This document shows positions 1 through 11,212 of a DNA stretch of 64,000 nt, piece by piece. The position numbers were made by a program, and so were the translations under genes. The notes under the pieces are model-generated. The model made no database searches and was not told the DNA's origin. It saw nothing but the letters and a program-made list of their open reading frames with translations. This DNA is from Micrococcus endophyticus (GTDB lineage Bacteria > Actinomycetota > Actinomycetes > Actinomycetales > Micrococcaceae), in contig NZ_JACHMW010000001.1 of assembly GCF_014205115.1 (NCBI RefSeq), positions 1,302,001 through 1,366,000 of the forward strand, written 5' to 3'. Position 1 is the stretch's first letter; every line of letters starts with the position of its first letter.

Positions 1-28
1 GCCGCCGGTGGCGGCGCGGACCTGACGG

Positions 29-1198
29 TCAGTGGACGGAGACCACCGGGGCACCGGCGGCAGCCTGGTCACCGCTCTCCTCCCCGTCGCCCATCTCGGC
101 GGCGATGCGGTTGGCCTCCTCGATGAGGGTGTCGACGATCTGGTCCTCGGGCACGGTGCGGATGACCTCGCCCTTGACGAAGATCTGCCCCTTGCCGTTG
201 CCGGAGGCCACGCCGAGGTCCGCCTCGCGGGCCTCGCCCGGGCCGTTGACGACGCAGCCCATCACGGCCACGCGCAGCGGCACCTCGAGGTCCTTGAGTC
301 CCTCGGTGACCTCCTCGGCCAGCGTGTAGACGTCCACCTGGGCGCGTCCGCAGGAGGGGCAGGAGACGATCTCGAGCTTGCGCTCGCGCAGGTTCAAGGA
401 CTGCAGGATCTGCAGGCCCACCTTGACCTCCTCCACGGGCGGGGCGGAGAGGGACACGCGGATGGTGTCGCCGATGCCCTTGCCCAGCAGGTAGCCGAAC
501 GCGGTGGCGGACTTGATGGTGCCCTGGAAGGCGGGGCCGGCCTCGGTGACGCCGAGGTGCAGCGGCCAGTCGCCCTGCTCGGCGAGCAGCTCGTAGGCGC
601 GGGCCATGATCACCGGGTCGTTGTGCTTCACGGAGATCTTGAAGTCCTTGAAGCCGTGCTCCTCGAAGAGGGAGGCCTCCCACACGGCGGACTCCACGAG
701 CGCCTCGGGGGTGGCCTTGCCGTACTTCTTCAGCAGGCGCGGGTCCAGGGAGCCGGCGTTGACGCCGATGCGGATCGAGGTGCCGTGCTCGGCGGCGGCC
801 TGCGCGATCTCCTTGACCTTGTCGTCGAACTTCTTGATGTTGCCCGGGTTCACGCGCACGGCGCCGCAGCCGGCCTCGATGGCGGCGAACACGTACTTGG
901 GCTGGAAGTGGATGTCCGCGATCACGGGGATGGTGGACTGCTGGGCGATGACCTTGAGCGCCTCGGCGTCCTTGTCCGTGGGGCAGGCCACGCGCACGAT
1001 GTCGCAGCCAGCGGCGGTGAGCTCGGCGATCTGCTGGAGCGTGGCGCCGATGTCGTGCGTCTTCGTGGTGGTCATCGACTGGACGGAGACCTGATGCTGC
1101 GAGCCCACGCCCACCGAGCCGACCCGGATCTGCCGCGTCGCACGGCGCGGGGCCAGGACGGGCGGCGGGGCGGACGGCATTCCAAGGCTGACAGGCAC
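29..1198 (-). CDS. ispG: 4-hydroxy-3-methylbut-2-enyl diphosphate synthase (IspG/GcpE)
   Basis: IspG is the iron-sulfur enzyme that converts MEcPP to HMBPP, the penultimate step of the MEP isoprenoid pathway, in the cytoplasm. The N-terminal half reads as a TIM-barrel start ([20 protein letters not shown]). The C-terminal cluster ligands are visible as CPSCGR and later GCVVNGPGE, the usual Cys-x2-Cys plus distal Cys arrangement. From the GTG at 1198 the protein is 389 residues, normal for the family; an in-frame ATG at 1180 is an alternative start. It is the last gene of the order dxr, M50 protease, ispG, which is conserved in actinobacteria including M. tuberculosis. A TAGGAT hexamer at 1258-1263 on the minus strand could be its own -10 element. 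The frame stays open far upstream into the protease gene, but only the part described here has IspG content. Confidence 0.95.
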   Translation of the reverse strand: MPVSLGMPSAPPPVLAPRRATRQIRVGSVGVGSQHQVSVQSMTTTKTHDIGATLQQIAELTAAGCDIVRVACPTDKDAEALKVIAQQSTIPVIADIHFQPKYVFAAIEAGCGAVRVNPGNIKKFDDKVKEIAQAAAEHGTSIRIGVNAGSLDPRLLKKYGKATPEALVESAVWEASLFEEHGFKDFKISVKHNDPVIMARAYELLAEQGDWPLHLGVTEAGPAFQGTIKSATAFGYLLGKGIGDTIRVSLSAPPVEEVKVGLQILQSLNLRERKLEIVSCPSCGRAQVDVYTLAEEVTEGLKDLEVPLRVAVMGCVVNGPGEAREADLGVASGNGKGQIFVKGEVIRTVPEDQIVDTLIEEANRIAAEMGDGEESGDQAAAGAPVVSVH

Positions 1199-1365
1199 GG
1201 CAGCGCTCCTCACGGTTCTCTTCGGGGTGGCGGCCGCGGGCCGCCGGTCTGCCGTCCATCCTAGGGCCCGCACCCGGGTGCGGGCCGAGGGCCGGGGCCC
1301 GGCCCCGGACGGAGGGCGGCCGCGTCGGTCGCGCGTCGGGCCCGGCGACCGGCCGGCGCACCGGC

Positions 1366-2733
1366 TCAGAACAGGCGGATCGGCTCCACGATGTCGGCGA
1401 CGATCAGCACCACGCCCATCACGAGCATGAGCCCGGCCACCGCGTAGGTCACCGGCAGCATGCGGGCCAGGTCGAACGGCCCCGGGTCCGGGCGGCCGCG
1501 CAGCCGGGCCCATCCGCGGCGCAGCGCCTCCCACAGCGCGCCGACCACGTGGCCGCCGTCGAGGGGCAGCAGCGGGATGAGGTTGAACACCATCAGGGCC
1601 ACGTTGACGCCGGCCACCAGGGACAGCAGCAGGGCCGCCTTGTCCGCGAGCTCCGCCTCCTGCAGCGCCGCAGCCTCGCCGGCGATCCGGCCCACCCCCA
1701 CCACGGACATCGGCCCGTCCGGGTCGCGCTCGGCCGGGGTCACCACGGCCACGGCGGTGTCCCACAGCCGCTGGGGCAGCACGAGCACCACGTCGACGAC
1801 GCCGCGCACCTGCTGGGCCACGACCGGCCCGGCCGCCAGCGGGCTCTGCCGCACGGTCTCGATCTGCGAGCCCATGCCAATGAACCCGACCTCCTCGGTC
1901 AGGGCGGTGCCGTCCGGGGCGCGCTCGGGGCGGCCGACGGCGTCCGTCACCGGCCGCTGGGTCAGGCGCGGGGTGATGGTGGCGGAGTGGGGCTCGCCGT
2001 CGCGCTCCCACTCGATCGCGGTGGGCTGCCCGGCGCGCTCGCGGATCAGCCCGGACAGGGCGTCCCAGTCCTCCACGGGGCGCCCGTCGAAGGAGGTGAC
2101 GGTGTCCCCCGGGCGCAGCCCGGCCTCGTGGGCGGGCGCCACGGGGTCGCCGGGGCGGCAGTCCTGCCCCCCGCCCTCGGCGGCGCGGGCCTGCTGCTCG
2201 TCCGTGGTCACCACGCAGCGGTAGACCTCCGCCGCCGTGGTGCTCGGCTGGGAGGTGCCCACCGTGGTCACCAGCAGGGCCGTGACGCCGAGTGCGATGA
2301 GCAGGTTCATGAACGGCCCGCCGAGCATGATCACCACGCGCTTCCACACGGGCAGCTGGATGAACTGGCGGCCCTCGTCCGCCGCCGTGAGCTCCGCGGC
2401 GGCCTGGATCCGCGCGTCGTCCGCCATCCGGCCCAGCTGCTGCACGAATCCGGTGGAGGCGGTGCGCGGCGCCTGGCCCGGGCGCGGCGGCGGGAGCATG
2501 CCCACCATGGCCACGTAGCCGCCCAGCGGCACGGCCTTGAACCCATACTCGGTCTCCCCGCGGCGCCACGAGGCGATCGTGGGGCCGAAGCCGATCATGT
2601 ACTGCGTGACGCGCACGCCGAAGAGCTTGGCGGGCACGAGGTGACCCACCTCGTGCAGGGCGATCGAGACGGCCAGGCCCAGGGCCACCGCGACGACGCC
2701 GAGGACGTACCAGAGCACCTCCACGGCGCTCAC
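1366..2733 (-). CDS. M50 site-2 protease (RseP/Rip1-like)
   Basis: This is an intramembrane zinc metalloprotease of the RseP/Rip1 family, which in relatives cleaves anti-sigma factors and other membrane substrates. The first transmembrane helix carries the zinc site HEVGH ([14 protein letters not shown]). A PDZ-like domain lies in the middle ([15 protein letters not shown]), and the third metal ligand sits in the C-terminal motif [11 protein letters not shown]. The protein is 455 residues from a GTG start that overlaps the dxr stop codon by a few bases, so the two genes are translationally coupled. A long acidic and proline-rich insertion around residues 180-215 lies between the first helices and the PDZ part. 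The position between dxr and ispG is the same as that of Rip1 in mycobacteria; the substrate here cannot be read from the sequence. Confidence 0.92.
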   Translation of the reverse strand: MSAVEVLWYVLGVVAVALGLAVSIALHEVGHLVPAKLFGVRVTQYMIGFGPTIASWRRGETEYGFKAVPLGGYVAMVGMLPPPRPGQAPRTASTGFVQQLGRMADDARIQAAAELTAADEGRQFIQLPVWKRVVIMLGGPFMNLLIALGVTALLVTTVGTSQPSTTAAEVYRCVVTTDEQQARAAEGGGQDCRPGDPVAPAHEAGLRPGDTVTSFDGRPVEDWDALSGLIRERAGQPTAIEWERDGEPHSATITPRLTQRPVTDAVGRPERAPDGTALTEEVGFIGMGSQIETVRQSPLAAGPVVAQQVRGVVDVVLVLPQRLWDTAVAVVTPAERDPDGPMSVVGVGRIAGEAAALQEAELADKAALLLSLVAGVNVALMVFNLIPLLPLDGGHVVGALWEALRRGWARLRGRPDPGPFDLARMLPVTYAVAGLMLVMGVVLIVADIVEPIRLF

Positions 2734-4010
2734 CAGCGGGCCCGGGCGGCAGTGCGCGCCCAGTCCTCGGCCGCGAGCACGGCCTCCACGGTCAGGTCCT
2801 GCGCCACGTGCCCGTGGCCGGCGGCGCCGAGCACCCGGGCGGGCTCGTACTCGCCGACGACGGCGCGCACGGTGTCCACGATCGCGTCGAAGCGGATGCG
2901 CCCGTCGTGGAACGCGTCCACGGCCTCCTCGTTGACGGCGTTGAACACGGCCATGTGGGTGGGCGAGGCCGCGGCGGCCTCCTTGGCGGCGCGCACGGCG
3001 GGGAACGCGTCCTCGTCGAGGGGCTCGAAGGTCCAGGTGGCGGCGCGGGTCCAGTCGCAGCCGGCGGCGGCGCCGGGCACGCGGGACGGCCAGGCGAGCC
3101 CGAGGGCGATGGGCAGGCGCATGTCCGGCGGGGACGCCTGGGCCAGGGTGGAGCCGTCCGTGAACTCGACCATGGAGTGCACCACGGACTGCGGGTGGAC
3201 CACGACGTCGATCCGCTCCAGGGGCACGTCGAAGAGCAGGTGGGCCTCGATCACCTCGAGGGCCTTGTTCACGAGCGAGGCGGAGTTGGTGGTGACCACG
3301 CGGCCCATGTCCCACGTGGGGTGCGCCAGCGCCTGCGCGGGGGTGACCTCGGCCAGGGCGGCCCGGTCGAGGCCGCGGAAGGGCCCTCCGGAGGCGGTGA
3401 GCACGAGGCGGCGGACCTCGTCCGCGGTGCCGCCGCGCAGCGCCTGCGCCAGGGCCGAGTGCTCGGAGTCCACGGGCACGAGCTGCCCGGGGGCGGCGGC
3501 CGCCTTCACGAGCGCCCCGCCCACGATCAGCGACTCCTTGTTCGCCAGCGCCAGCCGGTGGCCCGCGTGCAGGGCGGCCAGGGTGGGGCGCAGGCCGATC
3601 GAGCCGGTGATGCCGTTGAGCACGGTGTCCGCGCCCTCCCACGCCGCGATCCGCTCGGCGGCCGTGGGGCCGGTGAACAGCGCCGGGCGCGGGGCGGGGA
3701 CGCCCAGACGAGCGGCGGCGTCGGCGATCGCCGCGCGCAGCTCGTCCTCGGTGGCCGTCGCGGAGCCCACAGCCTCGGCCCCGACGCGCACCGCCTGCTC
3801 GGCCAGCAGGCCCGTGTTCGCGCCCCCGGACAGGGCGACGGCGCGGAACCGCGCGGGGTCCTGCGCGATCACGTCCAGGCCCTGGGTGCCGATGGACCCG
3901 GTGGAGCCGATCAGCGCGACGGCGCGCGGGGCGCCGTCGTCGTGCGCGTTCGAGGCGGAGGGGGCGCCCGCCGCGGGGAGGGTGTAGTCGGTGAGGGATC
4001 CGTGCGTCAC
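2730..4010 (-). CDS. dxr: 1-deoxy-D-xylulose 5-phosphate reductoisomerase
   Basis: Dxr (IspC) makes MEP from DXP with NADPH and a divalent metal, the committed step of the MEP pathway. The NADPH-binding loop is plain near the N terminus ([13 protein letters not shown]), followed by [11 protein letters not shown] and the metal/substrate site VDSEHSA. The C-terminal part has the family signature [13 protein letters not shown]. The chosen GTG start at 4010 gives 426 residues; the first 28 or so form a low-complexity extension before the Rossmann fold, so a shorter start is possible. The gene overlaps the M50 protease downstream, and ispG follows that, so two enzymes of the same pathway flank the protease. 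Upstream lie a large hairpin repeat and the terminator of actP. Confidence 0.95.
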   Translation of the reverse strand: MTHGSLTDYTLPAAGAPSASNAHDDGAPRAVALIGSTGSIGTQGLDVIAQDPARFRAVALSGGANTGLLAEQAVRVGAEAVGSATATEDELRAAIADAAARLGVPAPRPALFTGPTAAERIAAWEGADTVLNGITGSIGLRPTLAALHAGHRLALANKESLIVGGALVKAAAAPGQLVPVDSEHSALAQALRGGTADEVRRLVLTASGGPFRGLDRAALAEVTPAQALAHPTWDMGRVVTTNSASLVNKALEVIEAHLLFDVPLERIDVVVHPQSVVHSMVEFTDGSTLAQASPPDMRLPIALGLAWPSRVPGAAAGCDWTRAATWTFEPLDEDAFPAVRAAKEAAAASPTHMAVFNAVNEEAVDAFHDGRIRFDAIVDTVRAVVGEYEPARVLGAAGHGHVAQDLTVEAVLAAEDWARTAARARW

Positions 4011-4078
4011 CCGGCCATGATGCCAGCCGCGCCTGGACAGCGCCGGGACGGGCGGGGGCCGGCCGGACCCGCTCGGAG

Positions 4079-4139
4079 GATCGACGGTTTCGGTCAGGAC
4101 CGACGGCCGTTCCGTCGATCCTGACCGAAACCGTCGATC
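4079..4139. repeat. 61-bp near-perfect palindrome (REP-like element)
   Basis: Two 28-base arms starting GATCGACGGTTTCGGTCAGG are separated by the loop CCGTT, with a single mismatch between the arms. The central core, GACGGCCGTTCCGTCGATCC, recurs at 26859-26883, including the same loop, so this is a dispersed intergenic element and not just a terminator. It lies between the actP terminator and the dxr start. Confidence 0.8.
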
Positions 4140-4181
4140 TGAGGGTCTCCGGCCGGGTGAGCGGCCGAGCGCCGGGACGGC

Positions 4182-4238
4182 CGAGGGGCCGGCCCGGGCG
4201 GGCGCCGCGTGGGCGTCCCGACCCGGACCGGCCCCTCG
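4182..4238 (-). terminator. Terminator-like hairpin after actP
   Basis: Arms of 17 bases (CGAGGGGCCGGCCCGGG and its complement, one mismatch) enclose a 23-base loop. It lies 24 bases beyond the actP stop on the minus strand. There is no T-tract, as is usual in GC-rich actinobacteria. Confidence 0.55.
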
Positions 4239-4262
4239 TGGGAGACCGCGCTCAGGAGCGGA

Positions 4263-5885
4263 TCAGTGCTGCACCGGCTTCTCGGCGCCGATGCCGGTGA
4301 GGGAGCGGACCTCCATCTCGGCCTGCTTGTCCGGGTCCTCCGCGCGGGAGGAGGTGACGGAGCCGAGCCAGCCGAGGAAGAAGGCCAGCGGGATGGACAC
4401 GATGCCCGGGTTCTTCAGCGGGAAGATCGCGAAGTCCGCGCCCGGGATCATCGACGTCGGCGCACCGGACATCACCGGGGACAGCACGATCAGGATGATC
4501 GCGGAGAGCAGTCCGCCGTACATGGACCATACCGCGCCGCGGGTGGTGAAGCGCTTCCAGAACAGCGAGTACAGGATGGTCGGCAGGTTCGCCGAGGCGG
4601 CCACCGCGAAGGCGAGCGCCACGAGGAACGCCACGTTCTGGCCCTGCGCGCCGATGCCGCCTACGATCGCCAGGATGCCGATCACCACCACGGTGATCTT
4701 GCCGATGCGGACCTCCTCCTTGGGGGTCAGCTGGTGCTTGGCGATCACGGAGCCGTACACGTCGTGGGCGAAGGACGCCGCCGCCGTGATGGCCAGGCCG
4801 GCGACCACCGCGAGGATCGTGGCGAACGCCACCGCGGAGATCACGCCGAGCAGGATGGAGCCGCCGAGCTCGAACGCGAGCAGCGGGGCCGCCGAGTTCT
4901 GGCCGCCCGGGGCCGCCATGATCCGCTCGGGGCCGATCAGGGCGCCGGCGCCGTAGCCCAGCACGAGGGTGAACAGGTAGAACGCGCCGATGAGCACGAT
5001 CGCCCACACCACCGACTTGCGGGCCTCCTTGGCCGTGGGCACGGTGTAGAACCGCATGAGCACGTGCGGCAGGCCGGCGGTGCCCAGCACGAGGGCGATG
5101 CCGAGGGAGACGAAGTCCAGGCGGGTCAGCGCGCTCGCGCCGTACTGCAGGCCCGGCTCGAGGATCGCCTCGCCCTCCGGGTTGAGCTCGACGGCGGCGC
5201 CCAGCATGGCGTTGAAGTCGAAGCCGAACATGGCCAGGGACCACACGGTCATGACGCCGGCACCGGCGATGAGCAGGATCGCCTTGATGATCTGGACGTA
5301 GGTGGTGCCCTTCATGCCGCCGATCAGCACGTAGACGATCATCAGCACGCCCACGATCGCGATCACGAGGGCCTGGCCGGCGCGGTCGTCGATGTTGAGC
5401 AGCAGGGAGACGAGGCCGCCGGCGCCGGCCATCTGGGCCAGCAGGTAGAACAGGCAGACGGCCATGGTGCCGAAGGCGGCGGCGATGCGCACGGGCTTCT
5501 GGCGCAGGCGGAACGAGAGCACGTCCGCCATGGTGAACTTGCCGGTGTTGCGCAGCAGCTCGGCCACCAGCAGCAGGGCCACGAGCCACGCCACGAGGAA
5601 GCCGATCGAGTAGAGGAAGCCGTCGTAGCCGTAGAGCGCGATGGCGCCCACGATGCCCAGGAACGAGGCCGCGGAGAGGTAGTCGCCCGCGATGGCCGTG
5701 CCGTTCTGTGTGCCGGAGAAGCCGCGTCCGCCGGCGTAGTAGTCCGCCGAGGACGAGCTCGTCTTGGACGCCCGGATCACGATCACGAGGGTGACCACGA
5801 CGAAGGCCAGGAAGATGCCGATGTTCACGGCGGGGTTGCCGACCGCCTCGGGAGCGGCCTGGAGCAGGGGGGTCAGTGCGCTCAT
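4263..5885 (-). CDS. actP: Cation/acetate symporter (SSS family)
   Basis: This is a sodium:solute symporter of the ActP type, which takes up acetate and other short monocarboxylates across the cytoplasmic membrane. The 540-residue protein has about 13 hydrophobic segments and the SSS signatures near the N terminus (GGRGFSGTQNGTAIAGDYLSAASFLG) and in the centre (GTAGLPHVLMRFYTVPTAKEAR). The start ATG overlaps the stop of the DUF485 gene upstream by four bases, the typical YjcH-ActP pairing. A strong hairpin at 4182-4238 ends the unit, and a CRP/GlxR-like site sits upstream of the pair. The substrate is inferred from the family and the partner gene; closely related carriers move pyruvate or propionate. 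Confidence 0.9.
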   Translation of the reverse strand: MSALTPLLQAAPEAVGNPAVNIGIFLAFVVVTLVIVIRASKTSSSSADYYAGGRGFSGTQNGTAIAGDYLSAASFLGIVGAIALYGYDGFLYSIGFLVAWLVALLLVAELLRNTGKFTMADVLSFRLRQKPVRIAAAFGTMAVCLFYLLAQMAGAGGLVSLLLNIDDRAGQALVIAIVGVLMIVYVLIGGMKGTTYVQIIKAILLIAGAGVMTVWSLAMFGFDFNAMLGAAVELNPEGEAILEPGLQYGASALTRLDFVSLGIALVLGTAGLPHVLMRFYTVPTAKEARKSVVWAIVLIGAFYLFTLVLGYGAGALIGPERIMAAPGGQNSAAPLLAFELGGSILLGVISAVAFATILAVVAGLAITAAASFAHDVYGSVIAKHQLTPKEEVRIGKITVVVIGILAIVGGIGAQGQNVAFLVALAFAVAASANLPTILYSLFWKRFTTRGAVWSMYGGLLSAIILIVLSPVMSGAPTSMIPGADFAIFPLKNPGIVSIPLAFFLGWLGSVTSSRAEDPDKQAEMEVRSLTGIGAEKPVQH

Positions 5886-6259
5886 CGCGTGGCCTCCGGG
5901 GTCTCAGGGGCGCCGCCGGCGGCCTCGCGCTCGAGGCGCTCGCGCAGCGCCGTGGCGCGGGGGTCCAGGGTCCGGTTGGAGAAGCGGACGTAGGCGAAGG
6001 TGATCAGGAACGTGGTGACGAACTGCAGCAGGCCCAGGACCAGCCCCAACGTGATGTTGCCGCCGAGGCGGATGGACATGAACTCCGGGAAGAACGCCCC
6101 CGCGATCACGAAGACCAGGTACCAGACGAAGAACGCCACGGTCATGGGGAACGCGAAGGAGCGATAGGTGCTGCGGAGCTCGGTGAACTCCTCGGACTGC
6201 TGTGCGGCGCGGAACTGCGCGGCCGTCGGGGCCGGCGCCGTGGGCTCGCTGGATGACAT
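5882..6259 (-). CDS. DUF485 membrane protein (YjcH-like)
   Basis: A 125-residue protein with two transmembrane helices (about residues 38-60 and 70-93) and the DUF485 pattern: SFAFPMTVAFFVWYL, then LGGNITLGLVLGLLQF and TFAYVRFSNR. Members of this family are encoded directly upstream of acetate symporters and are thought to work with them, though their role is not settled. Here the stop overlaps the actP start (ATGA), so the two are co-translated. The ATG at 6259 is preceded by GGAGGG at good distance. The N-terminal 30 residues are Ala/Pro/Thr-rich and probably cytoplasmic. Confidence 0.88.
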   Translation of the reverse strand: MSSSEPTAPAPTAAQFRAAQQSEEFTELRSTYRSFAFPMTVAFFVWYLVFVIAGAFFPEFMSIRLGGNITLGLVLGLLQFVTTFLITFAYVRFSNRTLDPRATALRERLEREAAGGAPETPEATR

Positions 6260-6291
6260 GGGCCCTCCGGGTGTGCGTGGAGCAGTGCTCC

Positions 6292-6307
6292 TGTGAGCAG
6301 GATCACT
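6292..6307. promoter_or_regulatory. CRP/GlxR-like binding site upstream of DUF485-actP
   Basis: TGTGA-N6-TCACT (TGTGAGCAGGATCACT) fits the CRP/GlxR consensus TGTGA-N6-TCACA in nine of ten positions. It lies about 33 bases upstream of the DUF485 start. In corynebacteria GlxR controls acetate genes, so cAMP-type control of this uptake pair is plausible. Assignment rests on the motif alone. Confidence 0.45.
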
Positions 6308-6461
6308 GTGATGACACGCACACTTTGCTAGGGCCGGGGGCGCACGTCAAAGGGGCCTGTATACAAACCCCGAGTGTGACGCAGTGTGACGCACGCCACG
6401 GCCGGGCGACTCTCCGGCGGCGGGCGCCGCCGGGGGCGGCCCGTCGGCCGGCCGCGACCCG

Positions 6462-7340
6462 TCAGCCGGCCGCGGCGCCCGCGGCCTCGGCGCGGCGCAG
6501 CACCGCCCTGGCCTGCGCGAGCACGACCTCGTCCACCATGGCGCCGTCCAGCTCGAAGGCGCCGTGACGGCCCTCGGCCTCGGCGAGGACCCGGTGGGCC
6601 CGCTCCACGGCCTCGGCCGCCGGCGTGTATGCAGAGCGCACTACGGGCACCTGCCGCGGGTGCAGGCACACGGTGGCGGCGCAGCCCAGGGCGACGGCGT
6701 CCTCGGCCTCGGCCGCCAGGCCCGCCTCGTCCGCGAGGTCCAGGTGGACTGCGTCCCACGCGGCCGCGCCGTGGGCGGCCGCGGCCAGGAGCACGGCGGC
6801 CCGCGCGTGCGTCACGACGGAGCGGTAGGCCCCGTCCGCGGTGCGCGAGGAGCTGCCGCCCATCGAGGCCACGAGGTCCTCCGCGCCCCACATCAGCGCG
6901 CCCACGTTCGGGTGGGCGGCCAGCTCGGCGGCGGCGAGGACGCCCGCCGCCGTCTCGCACAGGGCCACCACGCGCACGTCGTCCCCCAGGGCCGCGACGA
7001 GGCCGTCCACCTGGGCGGCGGACTCAGCCTTGGCGAGCATCAGGGTGCGCCAGCCGGTCTCGGCGAGCATCGCCAGGTCGGCGGCGTGGTCGGCGCCGCC
7101 GGCCGGGTTCACCCGGACCACCACGCGCGCCACGTCGAGCGGGCCGCCGTCCGCCCCGCCGGCCGCCCGGCCCTCCCAGGCCGCCCGGACGCCGTCGCGG
7201 GCGGCGGGCCGGGCGTCCGGAGTGACGGCGTCCTCGAGGTCGAGGATCACCGCGTCCGCGCGCTCGAGCGCCTTGGCGTACCGCTCCGGGCGGTCCGCCG
7301 GGGTGAACATCACGGCCGGGCCGAGGGCGAGCATGCTCAT
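6462..7340 (-). CDS. HpcH/HpaI aldolase-citrate lyase family protein (CitE-like acyl-CoA lyase)
   Basis: A CitE-like TIM-barrel lyase of 292 residues. Family motifs are [14 protein letters not shown] near the N terminus, the metal-binding [14 protein letters not shown], the LCETAAGVL segment, and [11 protein letters not shown]. It is the last gene of a run with acyl-CoA dehydrogenase, both methylcrotonyl-CoA carboxylase subunits and a MaoC protein, and overlaps the MaoC stop by four bases. This is the order of Rv2498c-Rv2502c in M. tuberculosis, where the CitE homologue acts as an (S)-citramalyl-CoA and (R)-HMG-CoA lyase. I therefore infer that this protein performs the final lyase step of leucine and possibly itaconate degradation. 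Citrate lyase itself is unlikely because no other citrate lyase subunit is present. Confidence 0.85.
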   Translation of the reverse strand: MSMLALGPAVMFTPADRPERYAKALERADAVILDLEDAVTPDARPAARDGVRAAWEGRAAGGADGGPLDVARVVVRVNPAGGADHAADLAMLAETGWRTLMLAKAESAAQVDGLVAALGDDVRVVALCETAAGVLAAAELAAHPNVGALMWGAEDLVASMGGSSSRTADGAYRSVVTHARAAVLLAAAAHGAAAWDAVHLDLADEAGLAAEAEDAVALGCAATVCLHPRQVPVVRSAYTPAAEAVERAHRVLAEAEGRHGAFELDGAMVDEVVLAQARAVLRRAEAAGAAAG

Positions 7341-7888
7341 GCCCGCTCCTCCGCGGCGTCCGCGGCGGCCTGCGCTCGCGCGTCGGCGTGCGCGGCCTCG
7401 GTCCACATCAGGCAGGTGCGCTCGGCGCGGACCACGACGTCGCCGTGCTGGTTCTCCCCCGTCATCGCGAAGGTGACGATCCGCTGGCCCGGCCGCGAGG
7501 AGGACTCCCGCACGGCCGTGACCTCGGAGCACCCGTAGAGCGTGTCCCCGTGGAAGACCGGCGCGGGGAAGGCGATCTCCCCCAGGCCCAGCTGCGCCAC
7601 GAGGGTCCCCTGGGTGGTCTGCGCGACGGCGAGCCCCACCAGGGTGGACAGGGTGAGCATCGAGTTCACCAGGGGCCGGCCGAACGACTGGGTCTGCGCG
7701 AACGCGTGGTCCAGGTGCAGGGCCTGCGGGTTCATGGTCAGCGTGGTGAACAGCACGTTGTCCGCCTCGGTGAGCGTGCGGCCGGGCCGGTGCAGGTACA
7801 CCTGGCCCACCGCGAGCTCGTCCGCGTAGCGGCCGCGCTGGACGATCTCGACGCGCTCCGGCGCGGCGCCGGGCTCGGCCCGCCCCAC
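7337..7888 (-). CDS. MaoC-like (R)-enoyl-CoA hydratase
   Basis: A 183-residue MaoC/hot-dog fold protein. It shows the hydratase-type core: [19 protein letters not shown] (catalytic Asp/His region) and [11 protein letters not shown]. It lies between the acyl-CoA dehydrogenase (one base gap) and the CitE-like lyase (four-base overlap), as Rv2499c does in M. tuberculosis; that homologue hydrates itaconyl-CoA and 3-methylglutaconyl-CoA. The role in this operon is therefore probably the hydration between the carboxylase product and the lyase. The GTG at 7888 follows the upstream stop almost directly, which suggests coupled translation; a later start would shorten only the unstructured N terminus. 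Confidence 0.82.
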   Translation of the reverse strand: MGRAEPGAAPERVEIVQRGRYADELAVGQVYLHRPGRTLTEADNVLFTTLTMNPQALHLDHAFAQTQSFGRPLVNSMLTLSTLVGLAVAQTTQGTLVAQLGLGEIAFPAPVFHGDTLYGCSEVTAVRESSSRPGQRIVTFAMTGENQHGDVVVRAERTCLMWTEAAHADARAQAAADAAEERA

Positions 7889-7889
7889 C

Positions 7890-9077
7890 TCACAGCCCCA
7901 GCTCGCGGGCGATCAGCATGAGCTGCACCTCGGTGGTGCCCTCGCCGACCTCGAGGATCTTGGAGTCGCGGTAGTGGCGGGCCACGAGGGTCTCGTTCAT
8001 GAAGCCGTAGCCGCCGAACACCTGCGTGGCGTCGCGGGCGTTGTCCATGGCGGCCTCGCCGGCGATCAGCTTGGCCATGGCGGCCTCGGTCTTGAACGGC
8101 TTGCCGGCCAGCATCTTCTGGGCCGCCTCGTAGTAGGCCAGGCGCGCGGCGTGGGCGCGGGCCTGCATGCGGGCGATCTTGAAGGAGACGGCCTGGAACT
8201 CGCCGATTCGCTGCCCGAACGAGGTGCGCTGCTTGGCGTAGGCGATCGACTCGTCCACGCAGCCCTGCGCGGCGCCGGTGGCCAGGGCCGCGATGGCGAT
8301 GCGGCCCTCGTCGAGGATCTCCAGGAAGTTCGCGAAGCCGCGGCCGCGGGTGCCCAGCAGGTTCTCCTCCGGGACGCGGACGTCGGAGAAGTGCAGGGCG
8401 TGGGTGTCCGAGGAGTTCCAGCCGACCTTGTCGTAGGCCTTGGCCACGGAGAAGCCCTCGGTGCCCGCCGGCACCAGGATCGTGGAGATCTCCTTGGCGG
8501 GCTTCCCGTCCGCGCCGGTCCTGCCCTCCACGGTCCCGGTCACGGCGGTGACGGTGACCAGGGAGGTGATGTCCGTGCCGGAGTTGGTGATGAACTCCTT
8601 GGCGCCGTTGATGCGCCACTGCCCGTCCTCGAGGACGGCGGTGGTCTGGGTGCCGCCGGCGTCGGAGCCCGCGCCGGGCTCGGTGAGGCCGAACCCGGCC
8701 AGGTGCCGGCCGGCCACGAGGTCGGGCAGCCACGCCTCCTTCTGTTCCTGGGTGCCGAACTTCAGCAGGGGCATGGCGCCGAGGGAGACGCCGGCCTCGA
8801 GGGTGATGGCCACGGACTGGTTGACGCGGCCGAGCTGCTCGAGGGCCAGGGCGAGGGCGAAGTAGTCGCCGCCCATGCCGCCGAACTCCTCGGGGAAGGG
8901 CAGGCCGAACAGGCCCATCTCGCCCATCTGGGCCACGATCTCGTACGGGAACTCGTGCTTGGCGTCCAGCTCGGCGGAGACGGGCGCCACGACCTCGTCG
9001 GCGAACTCGCGGACGGTGTCGGAGAGGACCTGGTAGTCCTCCTCCAGGGCGGGCAGGGTGCGGTGCTTGGTGCTCAT
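7890..9077 (-). CDS. Acyl-CoA dehydrogenase (isovaleryl-CoA dehydrogenase-like)
   Basis: A 395-residue FAD-dependent acyl-CoA dehydrogenase. Signatures are [15 protein letters not shown] with [12 protein letters not shown] (FAD and substrate loop), and the C-terminal [11 protein letters not shown] and [12 protein letters not shown]. Its position after the methylcrotonyl-CoA carboxylase genes and before MaoC and CitE-like genes matches FadE19 of M. tuberculosis. This makes isovaleryl-CoA (or another branched short-chain acyl-CoA) the likely substrate, producing 3-methylcrotonyl-CoA for the carboxylase. The ATG at 9077 is preceded by GGAGAG. Electron transfer to ETF is presumed from the family; no ETF gene is in the window. 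Confidence 0.9.
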   Translation of the reverse strand: MSTKHRTLPALEEDYQVLSDTVREFADEVVAPVSAELDAKHEFPYEIVAQMGEMGLFGLPFPEEFGGMGGDYFALALALEQLGRVNQSVAITLEAGVSLGAMPLLKFGTQEQKEAWLPDLVAGRHLAGFGLTEPGAGSDAGGTQTTAVLEDGQWRINGAKEFITNSGTDITSLVTVTAVTGTVEGRTGADGKPAKEISTILVPAGTEGFSVAKAYDKVGWNSSDTHALHFSDVRVPEENLLGTRGRGFANFLEILDEGRIAIAALATGAAQGCVDESIAYAKQRTSFGQRIGEFQAVSFKIARMQARAHAARLAYYEAAQKMLAGKPFKTEAAMAKLIAGEAAMDNARDATQVFGGYGFMNETLVARHYRDSKILEVGEGTTEVQLMLIARELGL

Positions 9078-9093
9078 GCGGGTCTCTCCTGAC

Positions 9094-11205
<2,112 letters not shown>

Positions 11206-11212
11206 GGGTGCC

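Noticed and set aside
29-2569. An 846-codon minus-strand frame covering ispG and part of the M50 gene
   Set aside because: Only the last 389 codons are IspG. The upstream part is Arg/Gly/Ala noise antiphase to the M50 protease.
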